A DNA stretch of 11,659 nt from Caldifarciminota bacterium (GTDB taxonomy: Bacteria > Hydrothermota > Tepidihabitantia > SM23-42). The DNA lies in the NCBI GenBank assembly GCA_023128195.1, contig JAGMEL010000194.1, forward strand, positions 1 to 11,659, written 5' to 3'. How positions within the stretch are numbered: the first letter of the stretch is position 1; every line of letters begins with the position of its first letter. A model generated the notes under the pieces. That model made no database searches. It saw only the letters and a program-made list of their open reading frames with translations, and had not been told where the DNA came from. The translations under genes were made by a program, and so were the position numbers. Below, in pieces: positions 1 through 6,599 of this stretch.

Positions 1-2
1 AT

Positions 3-1130
3 GTTCGTTTTAATGAAGAACTGCCGGCATTTAATCGGGTTGTCATGGATTTTCCCATTGGTGCAGATGTGAAAGCTGTAGTACTGCGTGATGGAAAAGA
101 AAAACCACTGCGGTTGAAAACGCAGGAGCGAGAGTATATGCGTCCGGAAGCAGTCGAAATTAAAAAATGGGGTATTACTGCTCGTAATATTTCACTCTTA
201 GCGGCAAAAGAGATGAAGAGAAAAGATCAAAATGGTGTGCTTGTTACATCAGTTAAACCAAGCGGTCCATGCGGAGAGGCAAAACCCAGTATAGTGAATA
301 ATGATGTTATCGTGACAGTCGATGGTAAACAGGTTAAGACTGTAGAAGAATTTTTGGAGCTGACAGACAGAATTGTTGGGGATAAGGAAGAGCTGATATC
401 TGTTTTGGTGACCTTTGAAAGAAATGATGAGCAGTATGCAACAGTCGCCAAGATTGGCATTAGAAAAATTGAAGCGCAAGGACAGGAAATACAAAAAGCC
501 TGGCTTGGTATTGCGATGCAAGTGGTGACCAGAGATATTGCAGAACAGTTGGAAATAGAAGGGCGTAATGGTATCAGGGTTGTGCAGGTCTTTGAGAATA
601 CGCCGGCCGAAAGAGCCGGTTTAAAGGTTGGGGATGTGATTATTGCAATCAACGGACAACCTGTAGATGCTTCTGAACCTATTGATATAGAAGTGTTGCC
701 AGTAATGATACGCAAATATGCTATTGGTTCCGAGGTGAGTATTACAGTTTTACGTAATAGAAAAGAATTTAACCTTTCAGTAACATTAGGATCGTTACCA
801 CGACCGCCGCGCGAGATGAAAAAGTACAGGGACGAGAATTTTGAATTCACGGTTCGGGACATTGCCTTTATGGATCGCGTTAATGAACGCTGGACAGATA
901 AACAGAAAGGTGTTGTGGTTGAGAACGTGAGCAGTGGTAGCTGGGCAGGTCTTGCGAATGTGCTGGTAGGTGACCTTGTCCTCTCAGTGAATAATAGACC
1001 AATAAAGGATGTTGAATCGTTTGAGGATATAATGAGAGAGGTGGGGAAGAAAAAGCCCGAAAGTGTTGTGCTGAAGATTCTGCGCGGCATTCATACGTTT
1101 TTTATTGAATTGGAACCGGACTGGGAATGA
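3..1130 (+). CDS. Multi-PDZ protein, probably C-terminal part of an HtrA/Deg-like protease (5' partial)
   Basis: The frame is open to the left edge, so the ATG at 45 is internal; the codons before it (VRFNEELPAFNRVV) read smoothly into PDZ-type sequence. Visible domains: the tail of one PDZ (about 3-150, ending VVLRDGKEKPLRL), a second PDZ (about 165-460, with NGVLVTSV and NDVIVTVDGKQV), a third (about 495-790, the clearest: WLGIAM, NTPAERAGLKVGDVIIAING) and a fourth (about 835-1120, GVVVENV, AGLANVLVGDLVLSVNN). PDZ domains bind C-terminal or unfolded peptide segments, and tandem PDZs are typical of periplasmic HtrA/Deg quality-control proteases. No catalytic domain is inside the window; I infer one upstream, but this could also be a PDZ-only scaffold. 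At least four PDZ units is more than the usual one or two of HtrA proteins. The next gene encodes a protease-like protein 73 bp downstream, probably in the same operon. Confidence 0.8.
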   Translation, partial: VRFNEELPAFNRVVMDFPIGADVKAVVLRDGKEKPLRLKTQEREYMRPEAVEIKKWGITARNISLLAAKEMKRKDQNGVLVTSVKPSGPCGEAKPSIVNNDVIVTVDGKQVKTVEEFLELTDRIVGDKEELISVLVTFERNDEQYATVAKIGIRKIEAQGQEIQKAWLGIAMQVVTRDIAEQLEIEGRNGIRVVQVFENTPAERAGLKVGDVIIAINGQPVDASEPIDIEVLPVMIRKYAIGSEVSITVLRNRKEFNLSVTLGSLPRPPREMKKYRDENFEFTVRDIAFMDRVNERWTDKQKGVVVENVSSGSWAGLANVLVGDLVLSVNNRPIKDVESFEDIMREVGKKKPESVVLKILRGIHTFFIELEPDWE

Positions 1131-1140
1131 TTTGCGTCGG

Positions 1141-1182
1141 GCATAGGGCGAAGAGCGTAGGGCGTATTGCGCAGGGCACTAT
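1141..1182. repeat. 14-bp-period tandem repeat in the spacer before the pseudoprotease gene
   Basis: Three copies of the word GC(A/G)(T/C)AGGGC start at 1141, 1155 and 1169, exactly 14 bp apart: GCATAGGGC, GCGTAGGGC, GCGCAGGGC. The bases between the words are less conserved. The array lies between the PDZ gene stop and the Shine-Dalgarno of the next gene and is much more G-rich than its surroundings. Its function is unknown; it could be a protein-binding array or simple slippage-derived DNA. Confidence 0.55.
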
Positions 1183-1191
1183 GCATTATAG

Positions 1192-1198
1192 AAGGAGA
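1192..1198 (+). promoter_or_regulatory. Ribosome binding site of the 1204 gene
   Basis: GAAGGAG lies 5 bp before the ATG at 1204. It is a strong Shine-Dalgarno match and supports that start codon. Confidence 0.75.
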
Positions 1199-1203
1199 AA
1201 AAA

Positions 1204-1992
1204 ATGATATTCTTAAAAAATAGTGTTATAAGAAAAACTATGTTCGCACCTATAATTATATTAATATTGTCACTTTTAACAGCGCCGGGATGGGCTGATG
1301 AGATAGCAGAAGCGACAAAAGAAATTGTTAATAAGTGGCAGGATGCTGTTGTAACAACGAAAATCGTTATTAAGATGCATGAAGTAGAGAGAAAAACAGA
1401 AGCAATGGCAACGATTATTGATCCTTCAGGATTGGCTATTTTATCTTTATCCCTTGTTGATCCCAGTAGTCTGCGTTCTGATGCTGATGCTGGTGCGGGA
1501 GCCGAAATAACCGATATTAAGATGGTGATGCCAGATAATAATGAGGTGCCTGCTGAAATAGTAATGCGAGACAGGGATTTGGATTTGATTTTTATTCGTC
1601 CAACTGAGAAATTGAATGAACCTATGGTAGCGCTTGATCTTACTCAAAATATTGAATTAGATGTAATGGATCAGATCGTGATTCTTTCGCATTTGGGTAG
1701 TGTTGCAGGTTATGCTCCTTCAGTTTCCTTATGGCGTATAAATGCGGTTGTCAAGAAGCCGAGAACATTATATGTACCAGAGTTCATGGCTATTTTAAAT
1801 GGCTTAGGAGTTCCTGCATTTACTCTGGATGGAAAGATTGTTGGGATACTTTTATTAAGGATCAGCAAGTCTCTAAGTGCTGGTGGTGGTTCTTTTTTTG
1901 GTGGATTAGGAGGTTCGGGCATACTGCCGGTTATTCTGCCTGCCGAAGAAATAATTGAAGTGATAAGTAAAATACCAGAACTTAATAAATGA
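1204..1992 (+). CDS. Secreted trypsin-fold protein, likely catalytically inactive (pseudoprotease)
   Basis: The 262-residue protein begins with a signal peptide (basic N-terminus, hydrophobic residues about 14-27, likely cleavage after GWA near residue 31), so it is exported. The rest follows the order of an HtrA-type trypsin-2 domain: ATIIDPSGLAILS (69-81) matches the usual strand preceding the catalytic His; RDLDLIF (124-130) matches the strand with the catalytic Asp, which is kept (D127); NGLGVPAFTLDGKIVGI (199-215) matches the GNSGGP-dGkvvGi segment. At the His position the sequence is LSLSLVD with no His, and the Ser position is Leu (L201), so hydrolysis looks impossible. A Gly-rich loop (226-238) precedes a final amphipathic segment. 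It sits just behind the PDZ-repeat gene, so a regulatory or scaffolding role with that protein is a reasonable inference. The fold assignment is by motif order only. Confidence 0.65.
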   Translation: MIFLKNSVIRKTMFAPIIILILSLLTAPGWADEIAEATKEIVNKWQDAVVTTKIVIKMHEVERKTEAMATIIDPSGLAILSLSLVDPSSLRSDADAGAGAEITDIKMVMPDNNEVPAEIVMRDRDLDLIFIRPTEKLNEPMVALDLTQNIELDVMDQIVILSHLGSVAGYAPSVSLWRINAVVKKPRTLYVPEFMAILNGLGVPAFTLDGKIVGILLLRISKSLSAGGGSFFGGLGGSGILPVILPAEEIIEVISKIPELNK

Positions 1993-2019
1993 AGGGATAG
2001 CTCTTACAGCGCGGTAGTA

Positions 2020-2032
2020 GTCACCTTGTGAC
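2020..2032. repeat. Small hairpin in the convergent spacer
   Basis: GTCAC / GTGAC with a 3-base CTT loop, followed by GAT. The arrangement (5-bp stem beginning GTC and ending GAC, 3-base loop, then GAT) matches the hairpin at 11151-11163, which is also followed by GATACTGCGA, so it may be an outlying member of the same repeat family. Confidence 0.4.
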
Positions 2033-2082
2033 GATTAAGGCACTTCAAGAACAAATATAGCGAAATTAACGATTTAAATTTA

Positions 2083-2109
2083 CCTCGCTGTTTGTAAAAT
2101 ACGGCGAGG
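2083..2109. terminator. Hairpin between convergent genes, possible bidirectional terminator
   Basis: CCTCGC (2083-2088) pairs with GCGAGG (2104-2109); inside, TTT-GTA-AAA can add a small inner stem. It lies between the stop codons of the plus-strand pseudoprotease gene and the minus-strand patatin gene, where a shared terminator would be expected. There is no proper U-tract on either side, so termination is an inference from position. The bases just after it (GCAGTAT) are the reverse complement of the ATACTGC linker seen in the array at 11164-11255. Confidence 0.4.
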
Positions 2110-2132
2110 CAGTATTGACGATCGAAACGTTA

Positions 2133-2936
2133 TTAATTAACCAAACGCTTTAGATCTTTGCGGTATTTTTGAGCTTGGTCGTAGCCCCGGTTAATTGCTT
2201 CCCTTGCTTTTTCAAAGTGGCTTAAACTGATCCCTTTTGTATTGATGTTTATCAGAATGCCATCTTTCAAATACATAAGTTGGTAATCTATTAATCTAGA
2301 TGTAATATAATCGAATATTTCAATAAAAACTTTCTTGATATTATAGGTTTTGTGTGTTGGTGGTGCAGACGACATCTCACACTGTTTATAATCTATTTTA
2401 CGCAAGACATTGACTGCAATAATCTTTTTGGCGCCGAATTTCTGCGCAATAGTAATAGGCAGTGGATTGACAAAACCTCCATCTATAAGGACCCTTCCGG
2501 CATAATTATGGGGCATGAAAACGACTGGTATAGAGATTGCTGATCTTATTGCCTGGATTAAATCTCCTTTATTAATGATGATTTCTGAGTGATGTTCTAT
2601 ATCTGTTGCAACGGCGACAAATTTTATTGGTAATTCCTCGATTTTTTTTGTACCAAGATATGGTTTTAAATATTTTATAATATTTCTGCCATCGACAAAA
2701 CCCTTTTTAGAAATATGAAGTTTGAAAAGCCATTTCTTTTTCTTTTTATCAATTTTCATACAAATTTGTTCAAGTTCTTTTGAATTAAATCCTGCAGCAT
2801 AAAAGCCGCCAATAAGTGCTCCCATGCTTGCACCGATAATGATGTCCGGTTTTATACCCTCTTCTTCTAAAACCTTCAGGACACCGATATGGGCATATCC
2901 TTTGGCTGCACCACCACCCAATACTAAGCCGAGCAT
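2133..2936 (-). CDS. Patatin-like phospholipase/esterase, RssA family
   Basis: The 267-residue protein starts directly with the oxyanion-hole motif (LGLVLGGGAAKGYAHIGVL, residues 2-20), then the nucleophile elbow GASMG with Ser37, and the second catalytic element DGG with Asp152 (LIDGGFVNPLP). This is the complete Ser-Asp dyad of bacterial patatin-like acyl hydrolases, and the length is normal for the short RssA/YchK-type group. Members hydrolyse acyl esters of lipids; the substrate here is unknown. There is no signal peptide, so it should be cytoplasmic or membrane-associated. The Lys-rich stretch KKKKKW near 64-69 could contact acidic lipids. It is transcribed divergently from the HD-glyQS-aspS operon from its own promoter, whose -10 box ends 5 bp before the ATG, with no Shine-Dalgarno in between. 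Confidence 0.88.
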   Translation of the reverse strand: MLGLVLGGGAAKGYAHIGVLKVLEEEGIKPDIIIGASMGALIGGFYAAGFNSKELEQICMKIDKKKKKWLFKLHISKKGFVDGRNIIKYLKPYLGTKKIEELPIKFVAVATDIEHHSEIIINKGDLIQAIRSAISIPVVFMPHNYAGRVLIDGGFVNPLPITIAQKFGAKKIIAVNVLRKIDYKQCEMSSAPPTHKTYNIKKVFIEIFDYITSRLIDYQLMYLKDGILININTKGISLSHFEKAREAINRGYDQAQKYRKDLKRLVN

Positions 2937-2941
2937 TGTTT

Positions 2942-2969
2942 ATTATAGCTATTTTCTCTACTGAATCAA
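2942..2969 (-). promoter_or_regulatory. Promoter of the patatin gene, predicted leaderless
   Basis: On the minus strand, TTGATT (2969-2964) is followed by a 16-bp spacer and a perfect TATAAT (2947-2942). Only five bases (AAACA) separate the -10 from the ATG at 2936, so transcription should begin at or next to the start codon. The same geometry occurs at 3063-3090 and 11266-11293. Confidence 0.72.
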
Positions 2970-3023
2970 TACAGAATCGTTGAATTCAAAAGTCGTGTGG
3001 CAGAAAAATAAACAAATTACTCA

Positions 3024-3048
3024 ATGACATAATGTCTAATGACTTAAT
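3024..3048. promoter_or_regulatory. Candidate operator: paired ATGACWTAAT words and a palindrome
   Basis: ATGACATAAT (3024-3033) and ATGACTTAAT (3039-3048) are direct repeats 15 bp apart with one difference. The first overlaps the perfect palindrome GACATAATGTC (3026-3036). The cluster lies between the two divergent promoters, just upstream of the -35 box of the HD-glyQS-aspS promoter, a place typical of activator or repressor sites. In AT-rich DNA such words may arise by chance. Confidence 0.3.
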
Positions 3049-3062
3049 TTTGGAATTAATCC

Positions 3063-3090
3063 TTGACTTTTTTACGAAAATATACATAAT
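3063..3090 (+). promoter_or_regulatory. Promoter of the HD-glyQ-glyS-aspS operon, predicted leaderless
   Basis: TTGACT (3063-3068), a 16-bp spacer, and CATAAT (3085-3090; one mismatch to TATAAT). Seven bases then lead to the ATG at 3098. No Shine-Dalgarno fits in this gap. The site supports 3098 rather than the upstream ATG at 3032 as the start of the HD gene, because the 3032 start would put the promoter inside the coding region. Confidence 0.68.
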
Positions 3091-3097
3091 ATATTCT

Positions 3098-3643
3098 ATG
3101 ACTCGGGAGAATGCATTGAAGCTATTGCGCGAAAAATTGAAGAATAAAAATCTTTTTAAACACTGTTTAGCTACTGAGGCATGTTTAAAAGAGCTTGCAG
3201 AGAGGTTTGAAGAGGATAAAGATACATGGGCATTGGCTGGATTGTTGCACGACATTGATTATGAAGAGACTAATGCAGATCCAACAAGGCATGGTTTGGT
3301 CGGAGCAGAATATCTTGAGAAGACAGGTTTGGACAGTACAATAGTTACGGCAGTAAAGGTGCATTCCGGACATCTGCCTGCAGGCTCGAACCTGGATTGG
3401 TCATTATTTGCTGCTGACCCCCTGACCGGACTTATTGTTGCAAGTGCCCTAATGCATCCGGACAAAAGTTTGAAATCACTCGACACTGATTTTGTTTTAC
3501 GAAGATTTAAAGAAAAACGCTTTGCAGCAGGTGCGAACCGGGAGCAGATTTTAACCTGTAAGAATTTAGGATTAGAACTTAATGAATTTATCGAGATTTG
3601 CTTAAGGGGAATGCAAAAAATATCTGAAGAGTTGGGTTTATGA
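3098..3643 (+). CDS. HD-domain metal-dependent phosphohydrolase
   Basis: From the ATG at 3098 the product is 181 residues. It carries an HD-superfamily signature: His22 in FKHCLATEACLKEL, the His51-Asp52 pair in AGLLHDIDYEE, further His at 65 and 89 (DPTRHG, KVHSGH), and a distal Asp107 in AADPLTGL. These are the metal ligands expected of an HDIG-type phosphohydrolase acting on nucleotides or phosphoesters. The reading frame is open back to an ATG at 3032, but those 22 residues (hydrophobic, AT-rich) overlap a good promoter and are unlike the family, so I prefer 3098. The stop overlaps the glyQ start as ATGA (3640-3643), so the gene is translationally coupled to GlyRS. Because aminoacyl-tRNA synthetases make Ap4A and YqeK-type HD enzymes degrade it, an Ap4A-hydrolase role is a plausible but unproven inference. 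Confidence 0.82.
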   Translation: MTRENALKLLREKLKNKNLFKHCLATEACLKELAERFEEDKDTWALAGLLHDIDYEETNADPTRHGLVGAEYLEKTGLDSTIVTAVKVHSGHLPAGSNLDWSLFAADPLTGLIVASALMHPDKSLKSLDTDFVLRRFKEKRFAAGANREQILTCKNLGLELNEFIEICLRGMQKISEELGL

Positions 3644-4524
3644 AAGAAAGTTACACATTTGAAAATATTATCATTCGCTTAAAACAGTACTGGCAAAAAA
3701 AGGGTTGTTTACTCTTTGAGCCATACAATTCTGAAGTGGGAGCGGGAACATTTAATCCAGCAACATTTATTAGAATACTGGATGAAAAACCCTGGAATGT
3801 ATGCTATGTAGAAATATCAAAACGGCCAAGAGACGGCAGGTATGCAGCAAATCCTCTTCGGTTTCAACAATTTTACCAACTTCAGGTAATTATGAAACCG
3901 AGCCCTTCAGATATTCAGCGGATTTATTTAGAATCTTTAGAGCATCTTGGTCTTAAATTTAAAGAACATGAAATTAAATTTGTTGAGGGAGATTGGGATG
4001 CTCCTACACTTGGTGCCTGGGGTCTTGGCTGGGAGGTATGGCTTGACGGCATAGAAATCACCCAGTTTACGTATTTTCAACAGGCGGGCGGTATTGATCT
4101 ATCTGTCATTCCTGTTGAAATAACCTATGGTTTAGAAAGGATTGCACTGGTTTTACAGGACGTGCCGTCGGTTTTTGATTTGAAATGGAATAATAATTTA
4201 ACCTGGGGTGATGTTTACCGTCAGAATGAGATGGAATTTTCAGAATACAATTTTGAACGGGCAGATCCCGAATTCTTGATTTCTCTGTTCAGTAAATATG
4301 AAGCCGAAGCAAAAAAGGTTTTTAATGATGGTCTTGTCCTTCCTGGTTACGACTACACAATAAAATGTTCTAATATATTCAATCTATTGGAGGCGCGGGG
4401 TGTAATAAGTATTTCTGAACGGGCAAAGATGATTGGTCGGGTACGGGCACTTGCAAATCAGGCAGCAGAGCTTTATCTGAAAAAAAATTCAGAAGGAAAA
4501 GAAGAAAAATCTGAAGAGAAATGA
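3640..4524 (+). CDS. glyQ: Glycyl-tRNA synthetase alpha subunit
   Basis: The 294-residue product is the catalytic (class II) alpha subunit of the bacterial alpha2beta2 GlyRS, which activates glycine with ATP and charges tRNA-Gly in the cytoplasm. Family signatures are all present in order: EVGAGTFNPATF (32-43), the motif-2 region with RPRDGRYAANPLR (62-74), FVEGDWDAPTLGAWGLGWEV (114-133), ITQFTYFQQ (140-148) and EITYGLERIA (160-169). One departure: the usual PSRRP of motif 2 reads ISKRP here (Pro to Ile at 59, Arg to Lys at 61). The tail after about residue 283 is a Lys/Glu-rich extension. The start overlaps the HD gene stop (ATGA) and its own stop overlaps the glyS start (ATGA, 4521-4524), so the three genes are translationally coupled, which suits an equimolar alpha/beta complex. 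Confidence 0.97.
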   Translation: MKESYTFENIIIRLKQYWQKKGCLLFEPYNSEVGAGTFNPATFIRILDEKPWNVCYVEISKRPRDGRYAANPLRFQQFYQLQVIMKPSPSDIQRIYLESLEHLGLKFKEHEIKFVEGDWDAPTLGAWGLGWEVWLDGIEITQFTYFQQAGGIDLSVIPVEITYGLERIALVLQDVPSVFDLKWNNNLTWGDVYRQNEMEFSEYNFERADPEFLISLFSKYEAEAKKVFNDGLVLPGYDYTIKCSNIFNLLEARGVISISERAKMIGRVRALANQAAELYLKKNSEGKEEKSEEK

Positions 4525-6578
4525 TTGATTTTTTATTAGAGATTGGATTTGAAGAATTTCCACCTGCACTACTGAAAAGAACTGCTGAAGATTTATCAGC
4601 AAAGGTGGAAAAATTGTTAGTTGATGAGCGGATATTCTACCGTTCGATCAGAGCAATATATACATCAAGACGCTTTGGTTCGCTCGTTCTTGGACTGACT
4701 CGAAAACAAAAGCCACAGATTATTGAAATTCAGGGTCCGCCAAAAAAACTCGCTTTTGACAGTGAAGATAAACCCACAAAAATGCTTCAGGGATTTATGA
4801 AGGCAAATAATCTGAAACTTTCGCAGATTTTTACGAAAAAGATTAAAAAGGGTGAATATACATGTGGTAAAAAAGAGATTGCAGGTGCAAATACTGACGA
4901 TATATTGTGTAAAGAAATTCCCGAGATTATCAGAGGTTTAGAATTTCCCAAGACAATGGTGTGGACCAAAGGGGGGATTAGATTTCCCAGACCAGTACGC
5001 TGGATCGTTGCTCTTCTGGACAGAAGACCACTCAGGTTTACATTTGCAGGTATCAAGGCAGACCGTTATTCTTCTCCAAACCAGCATTTTTCATTTAAAC
5101 CAATTCGGTTAGAAAAACCAAGGGAATATTTAATTTTGCTGAGACATGGTGGTGTGATTGCTGACCCTAATGAACGGAGAAGGATAATCTTGAAACGCAT
5201 AAAACAAGCAGCAGAAAAGATAGGTGGAAAACCACTATATACTGAGGAAATGATCGAAGAAATAAATAGCACAATTGAATATCCCGAGGTCGTTACTGGA
5301 GAATTTGAAAATCAATATCTTGATTTGCCTGAAGAGGTTTTAATGGCTGTTCTGAAGGTTCAGGGCGATTTAATATGGGTTAAAGGTTCAAATAAATTTA
5401 TCTGCATCTTTAACGGCAAGAAAAAGGCAGTTCAAAATGTAAGGAAAGGTTATGCGCGCGGTATGGCGGCAAAATTGTATGATGCTTATTTCTATTACAA
5501 AAATGATTTAAAGCAGGGCTTACAGAATATGTTGGCACAGACAAAGAAAATGATGTGGTTAGAGGACTTGGGCAGTCTTTATGATAAGGCAACTCGAATA
5601 AACCGACTCGTAGAGATGTTTAAAACAGTACCCGAATTGGACATAGATGTATTGAAACGCTCTGCAATGTTATGTAAGGCAGATTTACTTTCACAGATGG
5701 TTAGAGAAAAGGATTTTACTTTTTTACAGGGCATAATGGGTGGTCATTATGCCGAGGCGTGCGGTGAAGATAAACAGGTGGCAGCTGCAATAAAAGAACA
5801 TTACCTTCCTAAATTTGTTGGTGATACAATGCCCAAAACTAAAGAGGGGTCAGTATTATCTGTGGTCGACAAAATTGACAATGTAATTGGCGCATTTTTG
5901 AGCGGTAATCGCCCAAGCGGTTCATATGATCCATTCGGTGTAAGAAGAAATGGGTATGCTGTTGTTAGCGTTATTGACGCGTGTTCAATGAATATTTCAT
6001 TATTTGAAATAATTGATAATCTTTTAAAACTATATAATAAAGATTTTGATAAAAATATAATTTCTGAATTTTTTATTGAAAGATTCACCCGGTATCTCCA
6101 GGATAAAAAATTTAGATACGATGAGATTAATGCAGTGCTTGCTATGTGGAAAGGAGATGTTACAGATGCGCGCATAAGATGCGAGGCGCTTAAAAAATTG
6201 AGGGGCAAACCTGATTTTACCAAACTGGTTATTGGTCAAAAAAGGGTGAGGAATATATTGAAGGATATAAAAAAGATTGGTGTGGTAAATGAGGAGTTGC
6301 TTAAAGAAGATGCAGAGAAGAAATTGTATAAAAAGGGATTGGAAACAAAATCAAAAATAAAAGAATTATTTCAAAAGCGTGATTATTTTAAAATACTGAA
6401 TCTTTTATTAGCAATGAGAATTGATATCGATAAGTTTTTTGACGATGTTATGGTTATGTGTGATGACAAGATTTTAAGGAATAACCGTTTAGCCCTTGTG
6501 AACTACATTAATAGTCTTTTTTCACAGTATGCAGATCTTTCGCAGATCGTTATTGAAGGCGAAAACCAGCAGGAGTAG
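4521..6578 (+). CDS. glyS: Glycyl-tRNA synthetase beta subunit
   Basis: The 685-residue product has the normal length of the GlyRS beta subunit, which binds tRNA-Gly. Recognisable family segments are the N-terminus FLLEIGFEEFPPALL (4-18), FPKTMVW with FPRPVRWIVAL (about 143-164), the HD-like region ADLLSQMV with LQGIMGGHYAEACGE (about 387-414), EHYLPKFVGDTMP, DKIDNVIGAF and SGSYDPFGVRRNG (about 465-477). The C-terminal DALR anticodon-binding domain ends with FFDDVMVMCDD and RNNRLALVN (about 638-660). The ATG at 4521 overlaps the glyQ stop; a purine-rich stretch in the glyQ tail codons lies upstream, but no strong Shine-Dalgarno, so coupling probably drives translation. Its last codons carry AGGAG, which may serve as the ribosome binding site of aspS. 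Confidence 0.97.
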   Translation: MIDFLLEIGFEEFPPALLKRTAEDLSAKVEKLLVDERIFYRSIRAIYTSRRFGSLVLGLTRKQKPQIIEIQGPPKKLAFDSEDKPTKMLQGFMKANNLKLSQIFTKKIKKGEYTCGKKEIAGANTDDILCKEIPEIIRGLEFPKTMVWTKGGIRFPRPVRWIVALLDRRPLRFTFAGIKADRYSSPNQHFSFKPIRLEKPREYLILLRHGGVIADPNERRRIILKRIKQAAEKIGGKPLYTEEMIEEINSTIEYPEVVTGEFENQYLDLPEEVLMAVLKVQGDLIWVKGSNKFICIFNGKKKAVQNVRKGYARGMAAKLYDAYFYYKNDLKQGLQNMLAQTKKMMWLEDLGSLYDKATRINRLVEMFKTVPELDIDVLKRSAMLCKADLLSQMVREKDFTFLQGIMGGHYAEACGEDKQVAAAIKEHYLPKFVGDTMPKTKEGSVLSVVDKIDNVIGAFLSGNRPSGSYDPFGVRRNGYAVVSVIDACSMNISLFEIIDNLLKLYNKDFDKNIISEFFIERFTRYLQDKKFRYDEINAVLAMWKGDVTDARIRCEALKKLRGKPDFTKLVIGQKRVRNILKDIKKIGVVNEELLKEDAEKKLYKKGLETKSKIKELFQKRDYFKILNLLLAMRIDIDKFFDDVMVMCDDKILRNNRLALVNYINSLFSQYADLSQIVIEGENQQE

Positions 6579-6598
6579 AATAATATCAAAAAGATATT
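6571..6598 (+). promoter_or_regulatory. SD plus hairpin preceding aspS
   Basis: AGGAG (6571-6575) overlaps the end of glyS. The hairpin AATATC-AAAAA-GATATT (6582-6598) follows, and the TTG at 6600 comes one base after it. The linear distance from SD to TTG is 24 bases, too long, but with the hairpin folded only 7 unpaired bases separate them. Alternatively, an ATC codon at 6585 lies 9 bases from the SD in the aspS frame. The hairpin is A/T-rich and should be only marginally stable. Confidence 0.45.
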
Positions 6599-6599
6599 C

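Noticed and set aside
227..1090. 287-codon minus-strand frame opposite the PDZ gene
   Set aside because: The plus-strand frame encodes clear PDZ repeats; the antisense product is Ser/Thr/Pro-rich low-information sequence with no recognisable domain.
3032..3097. Upstream ATG of the HD gene as the true start
   Set aside because: The added 22 residues are unlike the family and cover a promoter with a 16-bp spacer whose -10 ends 7 bp before the ATG at 3098.
2937..3097. Small gene or tRNA in the divergent spacer
   Set aside because: No cloverleaf or credible coding frame with an RBS; the region is explained by two promoters and possible operator sites.
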